From: Bretschneidera sinensis
Lineage: Eukaryota; Streptophyta; Magnoliopsida; Brassicales; Akaniaceae
DNA length: 64,000 nucleotides
Assembly (NCBI GenBank): GCA_023935145.1
Contig: CM043700.1
Coordinates: 102,045,400-102,109,399, forward strand
Direction: 5' to 3'
This document shows positions 11,846-22,149 of the stretch, one piece after another. Position 1 is the stretch's first letter; each line of letters starts with the position of its first letter. Below the pieces are notes generated by a model. The model was not told where the DNA came from. It did no database searches and saw only the letters and a list, made by a program, of their open reading frames with translations. The translations under genes and the position numbers were made by a program.

Positions 11846-14502
11846 TTTAGGTTTGAGGTTCTATAGACTTTAGTTGCATGATGCATGTTGCATATGATGG
11901 TTATAGGGAGTTGATGGTGTAGAGTTAGAGAGGATGCTGTTAGGAATTGTTACTAGTATGGTTAGAAGTGAGATATCTTAAGATTTAAGTTGAGTTGATT
12001 TGTGTTTGGATATTGTATAAATTTGATGTTATTTGGGTTGACCTTATGATGTTTGAGAACTTCCTGGTGGTATTTATCTAAGGATTAAACAGGTTGAAGA
12101 ATGAAGCTTTATCAGGCCTTGGTGCCTCACCCCAAGAGGTGTGCGCCTCAGCGCCCAGCACGGAGAAGTGTTCAGCTCCAGGTGTGCGCCGTATCCTAGG
12201 AAATGTGCGCCTCACCGCCCAGCAAGGAAGCGTCTTCTGCCTAGGTGTGCGCTACACTTTAGGAAGGGTGCGCCGTGGCGCCCAGAAGGTGGAGGTAGTG
12301 TGCCCTGGCTTGAGCCACGGCCTGCCCTGTTCTGAGTCGCGGCACCAGGCACACCTGATGCTTCCTGATCAGCACTTTGGATTGATGCATGAGGCTTAAT
12401 CAAAATGCACAGGATCACTTAGACTTGTTGAAGGGCTATGATTGATTGATCCTCAAGAGCTAAGGGTTGAGGTTGTCTTCAAGATTGGTTTAAGAAGTGG
12501 TTGCACTATATAAAGAATCATCTAGGAGCAACTCAAAAAGGTAAAAGTGCAGTGCAGAGTGTGTGTGAAATAGAACACATGGTGTGTGAGAGTGCGAAGA
12601 CACAAAATACACATTAGAGACTCATCCAAGAGAGGTTGGTTGTTTAGAGAGAGAGTAGTATAGATTGGGGATTCAAGGGCCTTGTAAGTGGAATTTTCTT
12701 AGGGAAAATTCTAGGGAAACTCAAGTCCTTATCACTTTCTTTTTCTTTTATTTCGTTCTTCAAGAATAAGAGGTTTCTTGAAAAGTTATTGTTGTAACTT
12801 GTAAGAACTCATTGATTTAGTGTAGAGGGCTCGGAGGAGCTCACGGGGACGTAGGCACATTGTCGAACCTTGATAACAATTGTTGTGTTCTTTCTTTGAT
12901 TGGTTTGATTCTTGTTTTGTTTCGGTTTTATTACAAGTCATTCTAGACTTGGGTGTTTGGAAGATCACCACCTGGGCATCTCGAGGTGATTTCCAACACT
13001 TCCATAGTGATGCTTTTGATAAAGAATTATGGTTGTGATTGCTATATTTTGATGAAATATTTTCTTTAGTGTGTTGTTTATATATATATGTAAAGATATT
13101 AATATATGGTTTGTTGATTGGTAAGAATGTTGAAAGGTGAAGGGTGAGAAATGATTTCTTTCTTGAGTAGCATTAATTAACTTGAAGGTTTTACACTGAA
13201 TTGTAAGAGCATTTACAAATTACTAAATGAACTATGTTGAATTAAGTATGAGCATTTCGTTGGATAATTCTTTTTCATACTAATTAAGTTAAAGTGCCTA
13301 TGATTAAAAATTGTGTGAATGCTATGTAATGTCTGATTTAAGAAGTAGTTATTTTGGAGATTGTTGAAATTGAAAATAGAGTAAATCTTGAGTAACGGGT
13401 ACATGCATGTATATACTTGGATGATGAGTGTAAAGAAGGGATAAGAAGAAATTTTTGAATAAGTGGTTAGTGTAAAATACCAAGTTTAGTAGGGAGTGAT
13501 TATAGTAGATTGATAGAAATCAATTGAGTAATGACGATGGTATTAAGTGATTACAGGTGAAGTTTTATGGTGTTCTTGGGCCTTAAGAAAGTTAGTAAAA
13601 GAAGTATTTTGGAAAAAATAAAATTTTGTTATGAAAAATCGTAAAGGAGAAAGGTGTGATGAATTTTGATTTGATCTTAAAACTAAGTGGAGTTTGATAC
13701 GAAGTGATGGTGAATTATTGGTAAACATGTCCCGATTGGTGGCGGATAATTAAGACTTAATTGGAAACGGTACATGAGGAATTTGGATTAGAACTAAGAG
13801 ATGTGTTAAGTAGAGATAATAAGTTGCTAAATGAGTTTTTTTTTAAGGATGTTAAAAATTCTTGTAAAAGATCGAAAGGTCGACTTGTAATTAATTATTT
13901 CTTTTTTTAGGTGAATTTGAAACTGTGAAGTGAATAAATTGAGGAGTTGAGTAAAGGACTAAGTTGAACTAAGTATGAAATTTTTTTGGTGACACTGTTT
14001 ACGAATCCTAAGTATACTATCTAATTGCAAAAGAAACTATTGAATGATAAGAGAAAGTAATTAGTTGATAAGTGACCATATGGTATCGCGTTGAAACCCT
14101 TGAAATTTGGAGTTGAAGTATAATTAAAGGATTGAGAAAGTGATGTAGAATAGTACAGATTCTAGCCTTTGAAATACAAAAGTAAATTATAAAGATGAAT
14201 AATTGATAAAAGGGTGAGCACCGCTTAGTGAATAAAAAGAGTTTCTAACAAGATCAGATAAAGTTTGTTAAAATAGTACATTAGTTCACTCTAGTGATGA
14301 GTTAGTTAGTTGGCAACGATTTAGAGAAAGTTCAAGTTGATTGTGCAGTAGAAGTTTAATCTTGTATTGGCAATTTGAAGAAAGTGGATTCGAGAAGTGT
14401 ACATGAGATTATAGGACAAACTAGGAAGGTGATAATCCTAACTTTTTCTTAACCCTGGTCAAGAAAATTTCAAGGACAAAATTTTTATTAGTGAGGGAGA
14501 AT
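11846..14502 (+). other. Non-coding interior of the LARD-like element
   Basis: Apart from the solo LTR at 12065-12998, this stretch is AT-rich without retroviral motifs in any frame that I could read. It ends with AAGGACAAAATTTTTATT and AGTGAGGGAGAAT at about 14472-14502, the polypurine tract used by the 3' LTR. Confidence 0.7.
12065..12998 (+). mobile_element. Solo LTR of a copia-like element (934 bp)
   Basis: The element runs from TGGTGGTATTTATC to GATTTCCAACA and is flanked by a perfect 5-bp TSD, CTTCC (12060-12064 and 12999-13003). Inside, 12130-12300 is unusually GC-rich with about three to four imperfect copies of a GTGCGCC/GCGCCCAG unit. A TATA box (ACTATATAAAGAATC) lies at about 12506-12520. 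An R-U5 segment with GGGGACGTAGGCAC and GTCGAACC at about 12845-12870 is familiar from copia LTRs. There is no internal region, so it is a solo LTR left by LTR-LTR recombination. Orientation follows the TATA and R-U5 order. Confidence 0.85.
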
Positions 14503-15221
14503 TGTAGAGGTTAGTACCTTAATTAGAATATTTTAATTTCAGAGTTTCATTGCGACGAGTTTTTAGTATGCCTGTTTAGTTTTGAGTCGTAATTAATTGT
14601 TACTTGAACTTGTGAACTTAGAAACAATTAATTAAAATAATATTCAATTATTAAAATATATTTTGGGAGAGATGCTGAAATTTTAAAGAGTTTTGGGGTA
14701 ATTGTGAGAGAGGTGTTAAGAGGAGAGCTTGTTATGCAGTTAAGAAAAAGTTTGTGTATAAATAGGATGAGAGAAAGAGTGAAGACCATCATTTGTGCTG
14801 GAATTCTCTAAAAAAAACCCGAGAAAGAGGAGAAAAAGAAAGAGAAGTGGAAAGAAAAGAAGAAAAAAGGAAAAAGATATGAAAAATCTAGCAAAAAATA
14901 AGGTAATGATCTACCCTTCTTTATCTTTATTTCTTCATGAATGTCTAGTAAACTAAGATTTTGATTTGGAGTCTTGAATTTGAAGCTTTTTGAGAAAAAT
15001 TTGAAGAAAAACAAGTTTGAGTTTCAAAAATGGGCTTTGTGTTAGGTTTACTAGTTTGATGTGCTTTAACTTTAAATTTTTCCTTGGATAATGTAAAAGT
15101 TTTGATTAAAAACCCTTAGAAACTTGTATCTTTCAATATTTGAAAAAAAAAATTGAAATCAAGAAGAAATTTGGATAAAAAGATGAGTTTTTGGGAAGAA
15201 AAGTGCTAATTTCAGAGGACC

Positions 15222-15376
15222 CAATCGACTGGAGAGGGAACCTAATTGACTGGAGAGGGATTTTAGGCTGTTTTGGAAGGACACAATCGATTGGGTCATA
15301 TGTCCAATTGACTGGATAAGTGGCCGAGACTTCTAGAGCTTTTCCAGTCGACTGGATCAGGTACCTAGTCGAATGA
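15222..15376. repeat. Cluster of six CARTCGACTGG-like motifs
   Basis: Near-palindromic 11-mers occur at 15222 (CAATCGACTGG), 15243 (TAATTGACTGG), 15284 (CAATCGATTGG), 15305 (CAATTGACTGG), 15345 (CAGTCGACTGG) and 15366 (TAGTCGAATGA). Spacing is irregular at about 21-41 bp. They lie in the LTR well downstream of its start; function unknown. Confidence 0.75.
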
Positions 15377-15896
15377 ATCATGCTGATTTTGAAATTTTGA
15401 CTTTTTCCTTCAGTTTTTTAGTATGAAATATTTCCAAAGTGATTTTGATATTTATATAATTTGAAAGTGTGATTAAAACACCTTTAAAATTATTGGTATT
15501 ATGAAAGTTAAGTGTTTTTGAAATTCAAAGTAAAATATTTGGAAAATGACTTAATGCCTCGATTTCTTTTATTTTGTGCGAAGTGCGCTCTTGATATTTA
15601 AAGTGTGCAAAACACCTTGGGTCTGCTAGGTACTCTTTTAAATGACTTAAAGTAATGGATTTAGTGTTTTTCACTCCTAGGTTCAAGTGGGAGAACCCTC
15701 GAGACGAAGGTAGTAGTTGGGACTAGTTTAAGAAATTGGGTAACGAGATGAGTTCCACCTTACTTCTAGTAAATGTGGGAAAAAATATCAAAGATAAAAA
15801 GTTAAATACTTATAAGAAAGTAATTATAATTATAAGATTATATCATGGGAAAATATATAAAATACGTGGTAAGTATAAGATATTTAAATATTCATA

Positions 15897-15900
<4 letters not shown>

Positions 15901-15947
<47 letters not shown>
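15901..15947. repeat. (TA)n microsatellite
   Basis: A TA tract in the LARD 3' LTR, the allelic equivalent of the tract at 8611-8675. Confidence 0.97.
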
Positions 15948-15949
<2 letters not shown>

Positions 15950-16785
15950 GTACAATATGTTGATATAATTCCTTGTGATGAATGTAATAGAATTAAAAGT
16001 ATGAAAATATGGTTGATTATTAAATCATAAATACTAGAGTTATAAGAAAAATAAACATATGATAAGAAGTGTGGTTATACATAAGATTTCATATGGAGAA
16101 TACTTGATATATTTGTGATTGAGAAATTATGATACTTCTTGTTGTGGTGAGAACAGATGATGAGTAGTTATGAATTTAGTGGTGTGATTGTGTAATTGAA
16201 AGGTTGTTGTGTTGTGATTACATTTTACATTTGCATAAAGTATTGCATGATTTGTTCTAATGAGGGGGAGTGTTGTGTAAGGCTGAAAACATCCGTCTAA
16301 CGAGGAGAAGTGTTGGGTGAGGCCGAGAATGAAACTGATACTGATGTTGTGATGATGTTTCTGAGATGTACCGGTACGTGGGGTGACCCTCCCATTGTTA
16401 TATGATTTTCCCAATGAGAGGCGTTATAATAAAACTGGCACAATGAGGGTGATGAGATAAAATGATTAAAGAAATGAGAAAATTTGAAAACACAATTGTG
16501 CATTGCATTTACATTCCATTGATACATTGCGGTGATTGGCCAATGAGGGGTATGTATTGTGCTTTGACCCATGAGGAGCATGTAGTGTAATGTAATGTAA
16601 TAGGCCTTGTGAAGGGCCTAAATATAATTTTTGTGAATTAAGATCTATCGAGATAGATGTGGATCATGAATAGTTAATCTTACCTTGTGTGTATGGATTA
16701 AAATATGGGCTACGAACTATGTGATAAATTAAGATTTATCAGTGTTGTTGGAATTAATTATTTCTTTTGGACTAAGAATGAAGAT

Positions 16786-17867
16786 TTCTCTCTCGATGAG
16801 TGTTTCTTCGCAGTCTTCAGTACCTTGTTTAGACTTGAAGGCATAGCTACAACAAGGAAGGACAGTTAGGGACCAAACAAAAAGACATTACAAAAGGAGA
16901 AAAAAATATGCAAGTATAAACAGGAAATACTCTGCCAAGGGCAAAGCTCGAACTAAGCCAAAGAGTTATTTTCATTCAACTTATCGGCATAGATAACACT
17001 CTCAATCATAGTTTCCATAGATTTCTTCTCTCCTTTACTAAAGGGAAGAGCTCAAGACTTCTTTAAGGAACTTATGTCCCATTCACTCGAGACCCCGAAC
17101 ATAGACTCAGATTGGATGAAGAAAAACTTATCTTCTAGAATTTAACCGAGCTCGAATCTTCTTCACTGTCTTCCTATTTTTGCGCTGGCTGAGTTAGACC
17201 CAACCTTTATGTAGACCGAGGTAACACTTAGATAAACTTGTCAACATGATTAAAATCAAATAAGGGTCAACATTTTATCGACATGATGATTGACAGAGAA
17301 AAGGTTCTTAAAAAGGTCTAGGGTCATCACACCCTCGACCTTTTTGTAGACATAGACGAAGCCCACCAGCAACCGTACCGAGTTAGGCACAAGTTAGGCA
17401 AGGGCTATCCTAAAGTGATTGAGAACCATTTGAATGAAGGAGTGGAGGGGGAACCTAAGCCTAGCCTTAAGGGCATCTAGGTACACGCATATTTCATAAG
17501 GAGAATCCTCGATAGGGTTATCGCAAAATCTCTACCCTACTTTAGCCTCCTGAAGAGTGAACTCACTAGGGATACGAAACTTCTCCCTCAACCGACTGAA
17601 GTAATTTCTAGATAAATTGTTTTGTCCTACATCAGCATAATACTTAATCTCCCTAGTGTTAACAACCAATTCATCTTGGATCTCATCCATACCATAGCCA
17701 GATATGGGTCTAGCCTCTCAAAACTCAGCCTCATCCTCGATCTCTATCCAATCCAAAGGAACATTCTCGGATGCTAAACTATTTACCGACTTAGACCTAC
17801 CCTCATATTCTTCACTACTACTACTACTACTGCTACCACAGCTCAAACTATTTGGAGGAGTAAACAT
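16786..17867 (-). pseudogene. Tat-element antisense extra ORF (Transposase_28-like), broken
   Basis: Read on the minus strand from ATG at 17867. It starts MFTPPNSLSC, followed by a Ser run and an acidic stretch. Then come EIKYYADV, FRIPSEFTLQEA, ICVYLDALKARLRFPLHSF, VLNHFRIALAQLVPNS, LLVGFVYVYKK and finally DKFFFIQSES. This matches the domain known as Putative gypsy type transposon (Pfam PF04195, from memory). The domain is found in extra ORFs of Tat-lineage elements, often in antisense between pol and the 3' LTR. That is exactly its place here relative to pol (1-1320) and the 3' LTR (18840-19285). A homologous ORF lies at 61661 onward. Stops after about 65 codons and further on, and a truncated end at 16786, make it a pseudogene. 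Function in the element is not established. Confidence 0.75.
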
Positions 17868-18295
17868 GATAAAAAGTAAAGAGAAATAAGAAGAGGTTTA
17901 CCTAACAAGAAAAATGACTGCAGGAGAAATTTTTTGACTCAAAAAGTGAGACACCGAGTTGCTCTGACTTGAAAATGAGAAGGATTTGGAGAAAATGAAG
18001 TGAGAAACCCTAAGGAACCTCTATCTTCCTAAATAAAAATCAACAATCCAAATCAAAAAAAATCAAGGGCTTGGATTTGAAGTCTTCCACACTTCCCAAG
18101 CATAAGAAGTGTATTCTAGAAGACAAAGGAACCTCTTAGAACCTTACTTTTTGAAATTTAAAAAATAGGCGCCCAAGTCTTACCTCTTAAAATTTTCAGA
18201 AAAAGGGAACCTTTCAGGAAAACTCGAAATAATACAAGTATTTTAGCCCGACCTACAAACTAACTTGGCACACTACCTTTGACACATTTCGCATA
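17868..18295. other. Tat spacer between antisense ORF and minisatellite
   Basis: No gene is visible. On the minus strand it would be the leader of the antisense ORF. It contains CTTGG- and AAGAAG-rich text but no clear TATA box. Confidence 0.5.
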
Positions 18296-18735
18296 AAAGT
18301 ACTGAGGACAGTATGCCGAGAAGATTTTACCCTCGATAGGTTTTTCAACCAACTACCAAGGATAGTATGCCAAGAATATTTTACCCTTGGTAGGTTTTTC
18401 AACCGAGTATTGAGGATGGTATACCAAAAATATCCTAAAATGGTGAAATAAATCTCCTTTTTCTTTCCTTTCAAATCGTCCGAAAATATTTCGGGTTGAG
18501 TCGAACTAGAATGTGAGACATATCAACATTATTCTCGGTAGATTTTCAGCCAAACACCAAGGATAGTATACCAAAGTAATTTCAGCCTCGATAAGTTTTT
18601 CAACCAAACTTCGAGGATAATATGTCGAATTAAATCTATCCTCAGTTGGTTTTTCAACCAGACACCGAGGGTATTACACTGGATAAAACTTATCCTTTGT
18701 AGTTTTCTACAAAAAAACTTCAAGGACTATGGTCT
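18296..18735. repeat. ~54-bp minisatellite of the Tat element
   Basis: Imperfect units contain a GAGGATAGTATGCC-like core and a TAGGTTTTTCAACC-like core. Core starts are near 18303, 18358, 18412, 18559, 18614, 18666 and 18720, so the spacing is about 54 bp. About 100 bp of other sequence splits the array near 18430-18520. Tandem repeats before the 3' LTR are a known habit of Tat-lineage elements. Confidence 0.8.
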
Positions 18736-18821
18736 GAGAAACTCTTCTATTCGGTACTTTTCATATAGATGACCCAAGTATTTTGCAAAAAGTATTTCCT
18801 TAAAAACGAAAAAAAAATCGT

Positions 18822-18838
18822 TTAAATGGGGGCATATA
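18822..18838 (+). other. Tat polypurine tract
   Basis: TTTAAATGGGGGCATA precedes the LTR start; A/G-rich with a run of five G, typical of Tat elements. Confidence 0.7.
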
Positions 18839-18839
18839 A

Positions 18840-19285
18840 TGTGAGGTTATTTTCCGTCTACAATTGGATAATGCACGTGGCATTCTTAATGGGTAAAAAG
18901 ATAAGTCCACAACTTAAGATCATCAGCCAATAAAAGTGACGCATGGAAAAGGGTAAAATGGTAATTTCACCTAAAAACTCTAGCTAAGTAGAAACCTCAG
19001 CAGTACAAAAATTATAATTCTTGTAGGACAAGTCACTCTTAATACCTTTCTAATTAGACTCTACTTCGGAACATTATATAAAAAGGGTTTCTATCACTTC
19101 GTAGGTACGTCACAAAAAATCTCTAAGCTCTCTCAATACTCTTATTCCTTTTACAAAATATTGATTTGAGCATAGGAGAGTCCCCGAAAAACAAAACTCT
19201 GGACAACTTTTTAGATCACGTGTTTTAGCGTGTGTAGGTGTTCGCAGTGCTCATAGGATCAAATGTCAAGTTTTTGATATCAACA
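18840..19285 (+). repeat. Tat 3' LTR (about 446 bp)
   Basis: It starts TGTGAGGTTATTTTCC after the purine tract and ends TTTTTGATATCAACA. That end closely resembles the end of the other Tat LTR in the window (TTTTTGACATCAACA read on the minus strand at 59060). A TATA-like ATTATATAAAAAGG occurs near 19072. The end could instead be near 19333, because TTTTGACACCATTATGG at 19336 is weakly like a Tat primer-binding region. I prefer 19285. Confidence 0.72.
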
Positions 19286-20356
19286 CAAGGAAATCAAATA
19301 CTGCTTGACATTTTTATATTATACGGAGAATATAATTTTGACACCATTATGGACATAAAAAATGAAATAAAATAAAATAAACTGGAAGTGAAACAAGATA
19401 AGGTAAATGGAACTAAGTGGTGAATTGGGGACCATTGTACCGCACCGAAATTTCTTACAAAGGATAACCATTTTAGTATTTCACCCCAAAAAATTTATAA
19501 AATTGGGTTAATTATTTGTATTATTTATTCTTTTTTTTTCCTTGTTTATCACGATGATTTAACTACGAGCCTTTTTGTAGCATAAGAGATTATAATACAT
19601 TTGGTTTGAAGAAAATTAGGAGGCAAATGCACGTGTATTGATATTTTATTAATTCTAAGCACTAGAAAATTTCCTATACAATAGACAGCAAGTGGGCAGA
19701 CCAGGGGCTTAGCTAACCTCCAAAAATAATTAAGGTTTTACACTGTAGGCTCTCCAACAGTACTGTATCTATTTCATTTTATTTTTACTTTCTTTTGGGG
19801 GGGGGGGGGGGGGGGGAGTGGTGGGGTGTTTGATTAGTGCTTGATGATTATAGATTTGGTTGTCCATTGCACACTCACAAAGTTGTCTCTCCAGTAATTT
19901 CACTATGCTCATATGAGCCTTCAACTTTATAAAGATAAACCTAAGGGCCTGTAAATAAAGTGCAGAGAAATTGTTATTTAGATTTTGTTTAAAATGTTGA
20001 TTTTTCATCATTTAAAAAATTTGCAAATTTGCAAATTTAATTAATTTTTTAAACTATCTAAATTGTTAACTCATGATTAGTTTAATTTAAATTCATGCGG
20101 ATTCCAATGTGAAAAGAATTTTTTCTAATTGAAGTATGATTGTGGTTTGTGCAAAGGAAAAAAAAATCACCAAAGCTAGAGTATTCTTTTTGGCATGCAT
20201 CTCTATCCTGTTTATCTGTTCCTTTTTCAACTTGCGTTTAATATTCAATTTATTTATAAAACTAATTACCCAATTGACTTCGTTATGGCTTTGTTCTAGA
20301 TGAAGCGAAAAGAAATAGGGAAAAGTCTTGTCTGGAATAGAATTTTTGAGCCAAGG
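19286..20356. other. AT-rich spacer without recognised genes
   Basis: Nothing coding is seen. It holds a run of 20 G at 19797-19816. The last 5 bp (CAAGG, 20352-20356) are the left TSD of the copia element. Confidence 0.6.
19797..19816 (+). repeat. Homopolymer G tract (20 nt)
   Basis: Twenty uninterrupted G residues followed by AGTGGTGGGGTG in an otherwise AT-rich spacer. Length may be uncertain because of sequencing slippage. Confidence 0.9.
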
Positions 20357-20804
20357 TGAAACAAAGTTTAAACAACGCATTACGTGTTTTATAGGTTCGA
20401 CTCGAAATTTCTTGTATTTAAATTCCTTTTCATATTTTTTCATTTTCAATTTCATCGGAAGTCGGTTATACCATCACAATATCGAAAAGTAAATTGTTTC
20501 CACCGCCCAAAACTTTTTATCTCTCTCTAAAAGGAGATGGTGGATATTTTCTCTCTCTAAAGCCCTTTTCTCTCTCTGGCATAATTTGCAACTTCATCCA
20601 AAATCCTTTGCACGTTTTTGTTCTGTAATTTTTCAGCAACAAAACAATTTCTTTTCTTGGCCTTATGCATACATGAGAGAGGAGTAAGTTTTAGGGAGTT
20701 TATGGGAAGTTATCTTGAAAACTATTCCCTCCAATCTTTTCCATTTCAAACATAACTTGGACGGGTCAACCTGTCCACCATGGGGGCCCATCCAGATTTT
20801 CAAT
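20357..20804 (-). repeat. Copia 3' LTR
   Basis: Plus-strand start TGAAACAAAG, end TTTTCAATA. The next bases TCTCCCACTCG are the reverse complement of the purine tract CGAGTGGGAGA that precedes copia 3' LTRs. Contains several CTCTCTC runs. More diverged from the two other LTR copies than these are from each other. Confidence 0.82.
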
Positions 20805-22140
20805 ATCTCCCACTCGCACATGATAGGTTCGACATCGTCCAATAGATATAGAGAGAATCTGAACACCAAACTTTCTCTCGAGAAATTGATACATGCAAAT
20901 GGATCGTGCAACTTGTGAGTACATTTGCACTTAGGAGTTTAATACTATGCACCTGTTAGGAATACATAGCGGCTTCAACCCTAAATAAATATTGAATTAG
21001 AAAAGTATCTTGTTGTGCCCTATACTTATTTTATTACATCAGTCTTAGCATACCTAACCCCTCAATGGTTATGCTAGACTTTATTTTCCTAACCATGTAT
21101 CAACAATTATGCTCAAGCTTTAGTTAAGCGACATAACTGGCTAACCAGTGAATACATATGGTGGATGTAAATAAAAAAACAATCTTCCTTTTGCATTGAT
21201 ACCTCTCTATTTTAGACTAATTGCTTTCCTAGACATACCCCATAAGGTTAATTAGCAAACATGCTAAAGTAGCAAACATTAGCATGTCCCTTTGAAAACA
21301 TAGTCGAAAGTCATGTAGGCACTAGCTGAGGCTTTAATTTATATTTGCTTATAGGGTCTCACACACTTAGGACACAAGGATTCACTCACTCATATACCTT
21401 GAAAGTTGAATTAAGTACATGTAGTATGAAATACATGCTACAATGGTTTATTCTTTTCAATAAGAGCATATGTCTTTTTCTCACTATATACTACCATACG
21501 GATCTTAGCCTAGTCGCAACCAACACTTTTGTGCTCTCATGCACCTAGCTTGAGTTCTTTATTAGCTCACTCATTTTAATTCCTAATTAAGTACTCACAT
21601 TTGGCTTCTATCCAAGCTTACATGATCGTGGGATGATCATAATCGGTCTAAGCTTTGTGCTTTAACTCAAGATCTCATCTTGACTCTAGTCAATGCAAAT
21701 TTTTAACAAGCTATACTTGTTATTAAGAAAATTTAATTTACATTCACAATATACTTATCTCGCTCTCATTAGCACCAAAATAGTGTATTAAGTCTCATCC
21801 CAGCTCGCAATCTCAACGCCTGAGGTGATCGCTCGTGTAAGAGAGCCAACATTTTCTTAGTGACATATTTTCATATATGTATGTTTACGCTAGTGTCAAC
21901 ATGTATAAGACATCCAACATGCCTAAAAATATACGGAATGAACATCAAGTTCAACATTTATCTAGTACTTAAAGTAAGTTAATCAGTACGCAAACTTAAA
22001 GATCTAATGTAAGACAAAATCATTTCTCTAGGGATAAATTTATCACAACTATTCAATGTGTAAATATGTATTGTAAGATCACATACTTTTGATCAACAAT
22101 GTCTCCAATAAAAGTTATTCATATAATCAAAATGTGTTTG
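20805..22140 (-). other. Copia 3' non-coding region
   Basis: About 1.3 kb between the RNase H remnant and the 3' LTR with no motif I recognise; short ORFs only. Confidence 0.55.
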
Positions 22141-22149
22141 GCCCTATCA

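Larger units (their letters stand above)
1321..16785 (+). mobile_element. Non-coding LTR retrotransposon (LARD-like), host of three further insertions
   Basis: Two long direct repeats define it. The stretch from 1321 (TTAGAGG, degenerate) matches the one from 14503 (TGTAGAGGTTAGTACC), and the match continues past two insertions until about 11286/16785. The 5' LTR ends in ATTACA at 11830, followed by a degenerate initiator-Met primer-binding site. A purine-rich tract (AGTGAGGGAGAAT) precedes the 3' LTR. The interior (11831-14502, less a 0.93-kb solo LTR) holds no recognisable gag or pol, which fits a large retrotransposon derivative. The 3' LTR lacks its last ~545 bp, so the right edge is a deletion junction and no TSD can be checked. 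Its LTR ends and its AAGGACAAAATTTTTAT motif resemble Tekay chromoviruses, which may mobilise it (inference). Confidence 0.8.
14503..16785 (+). repeat. 3' LTR of the LARD-like element, 3' truncated
   Basis: Starts TGTAGAGGTTAG after the purine tract. It contains the stretch (15225-15866) lost from the 5' copy. The match with the 5' LTR ends at GAATGAAG (16785 and 11287). The last ~545 bp present in the 5' copy are missing here, and Tat antisense-ORF sequence begins at once. Confidence 0.83.

Noticed and set aside
12094..12418. Overlapping ORFs of 64-101 residues on both strands
   Set aside because: They arise from the GC-rich minisatellite of a solo LTR and match no domain.
16127..16581. His/Ser-rich ORFs on the minus strand, also at 8941-9315
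   Set aside because: Antisense shadows in the two copies of the LARD LTR; similarity between them reflects the repeat.
16786..17867. DNA-transposon transposase suggested by the Transposase_28 name
   Set aside because: The context (Tat pol, PPT and LTR around it) shows it is a retrotransposon extra ORF; the domain name is historical.
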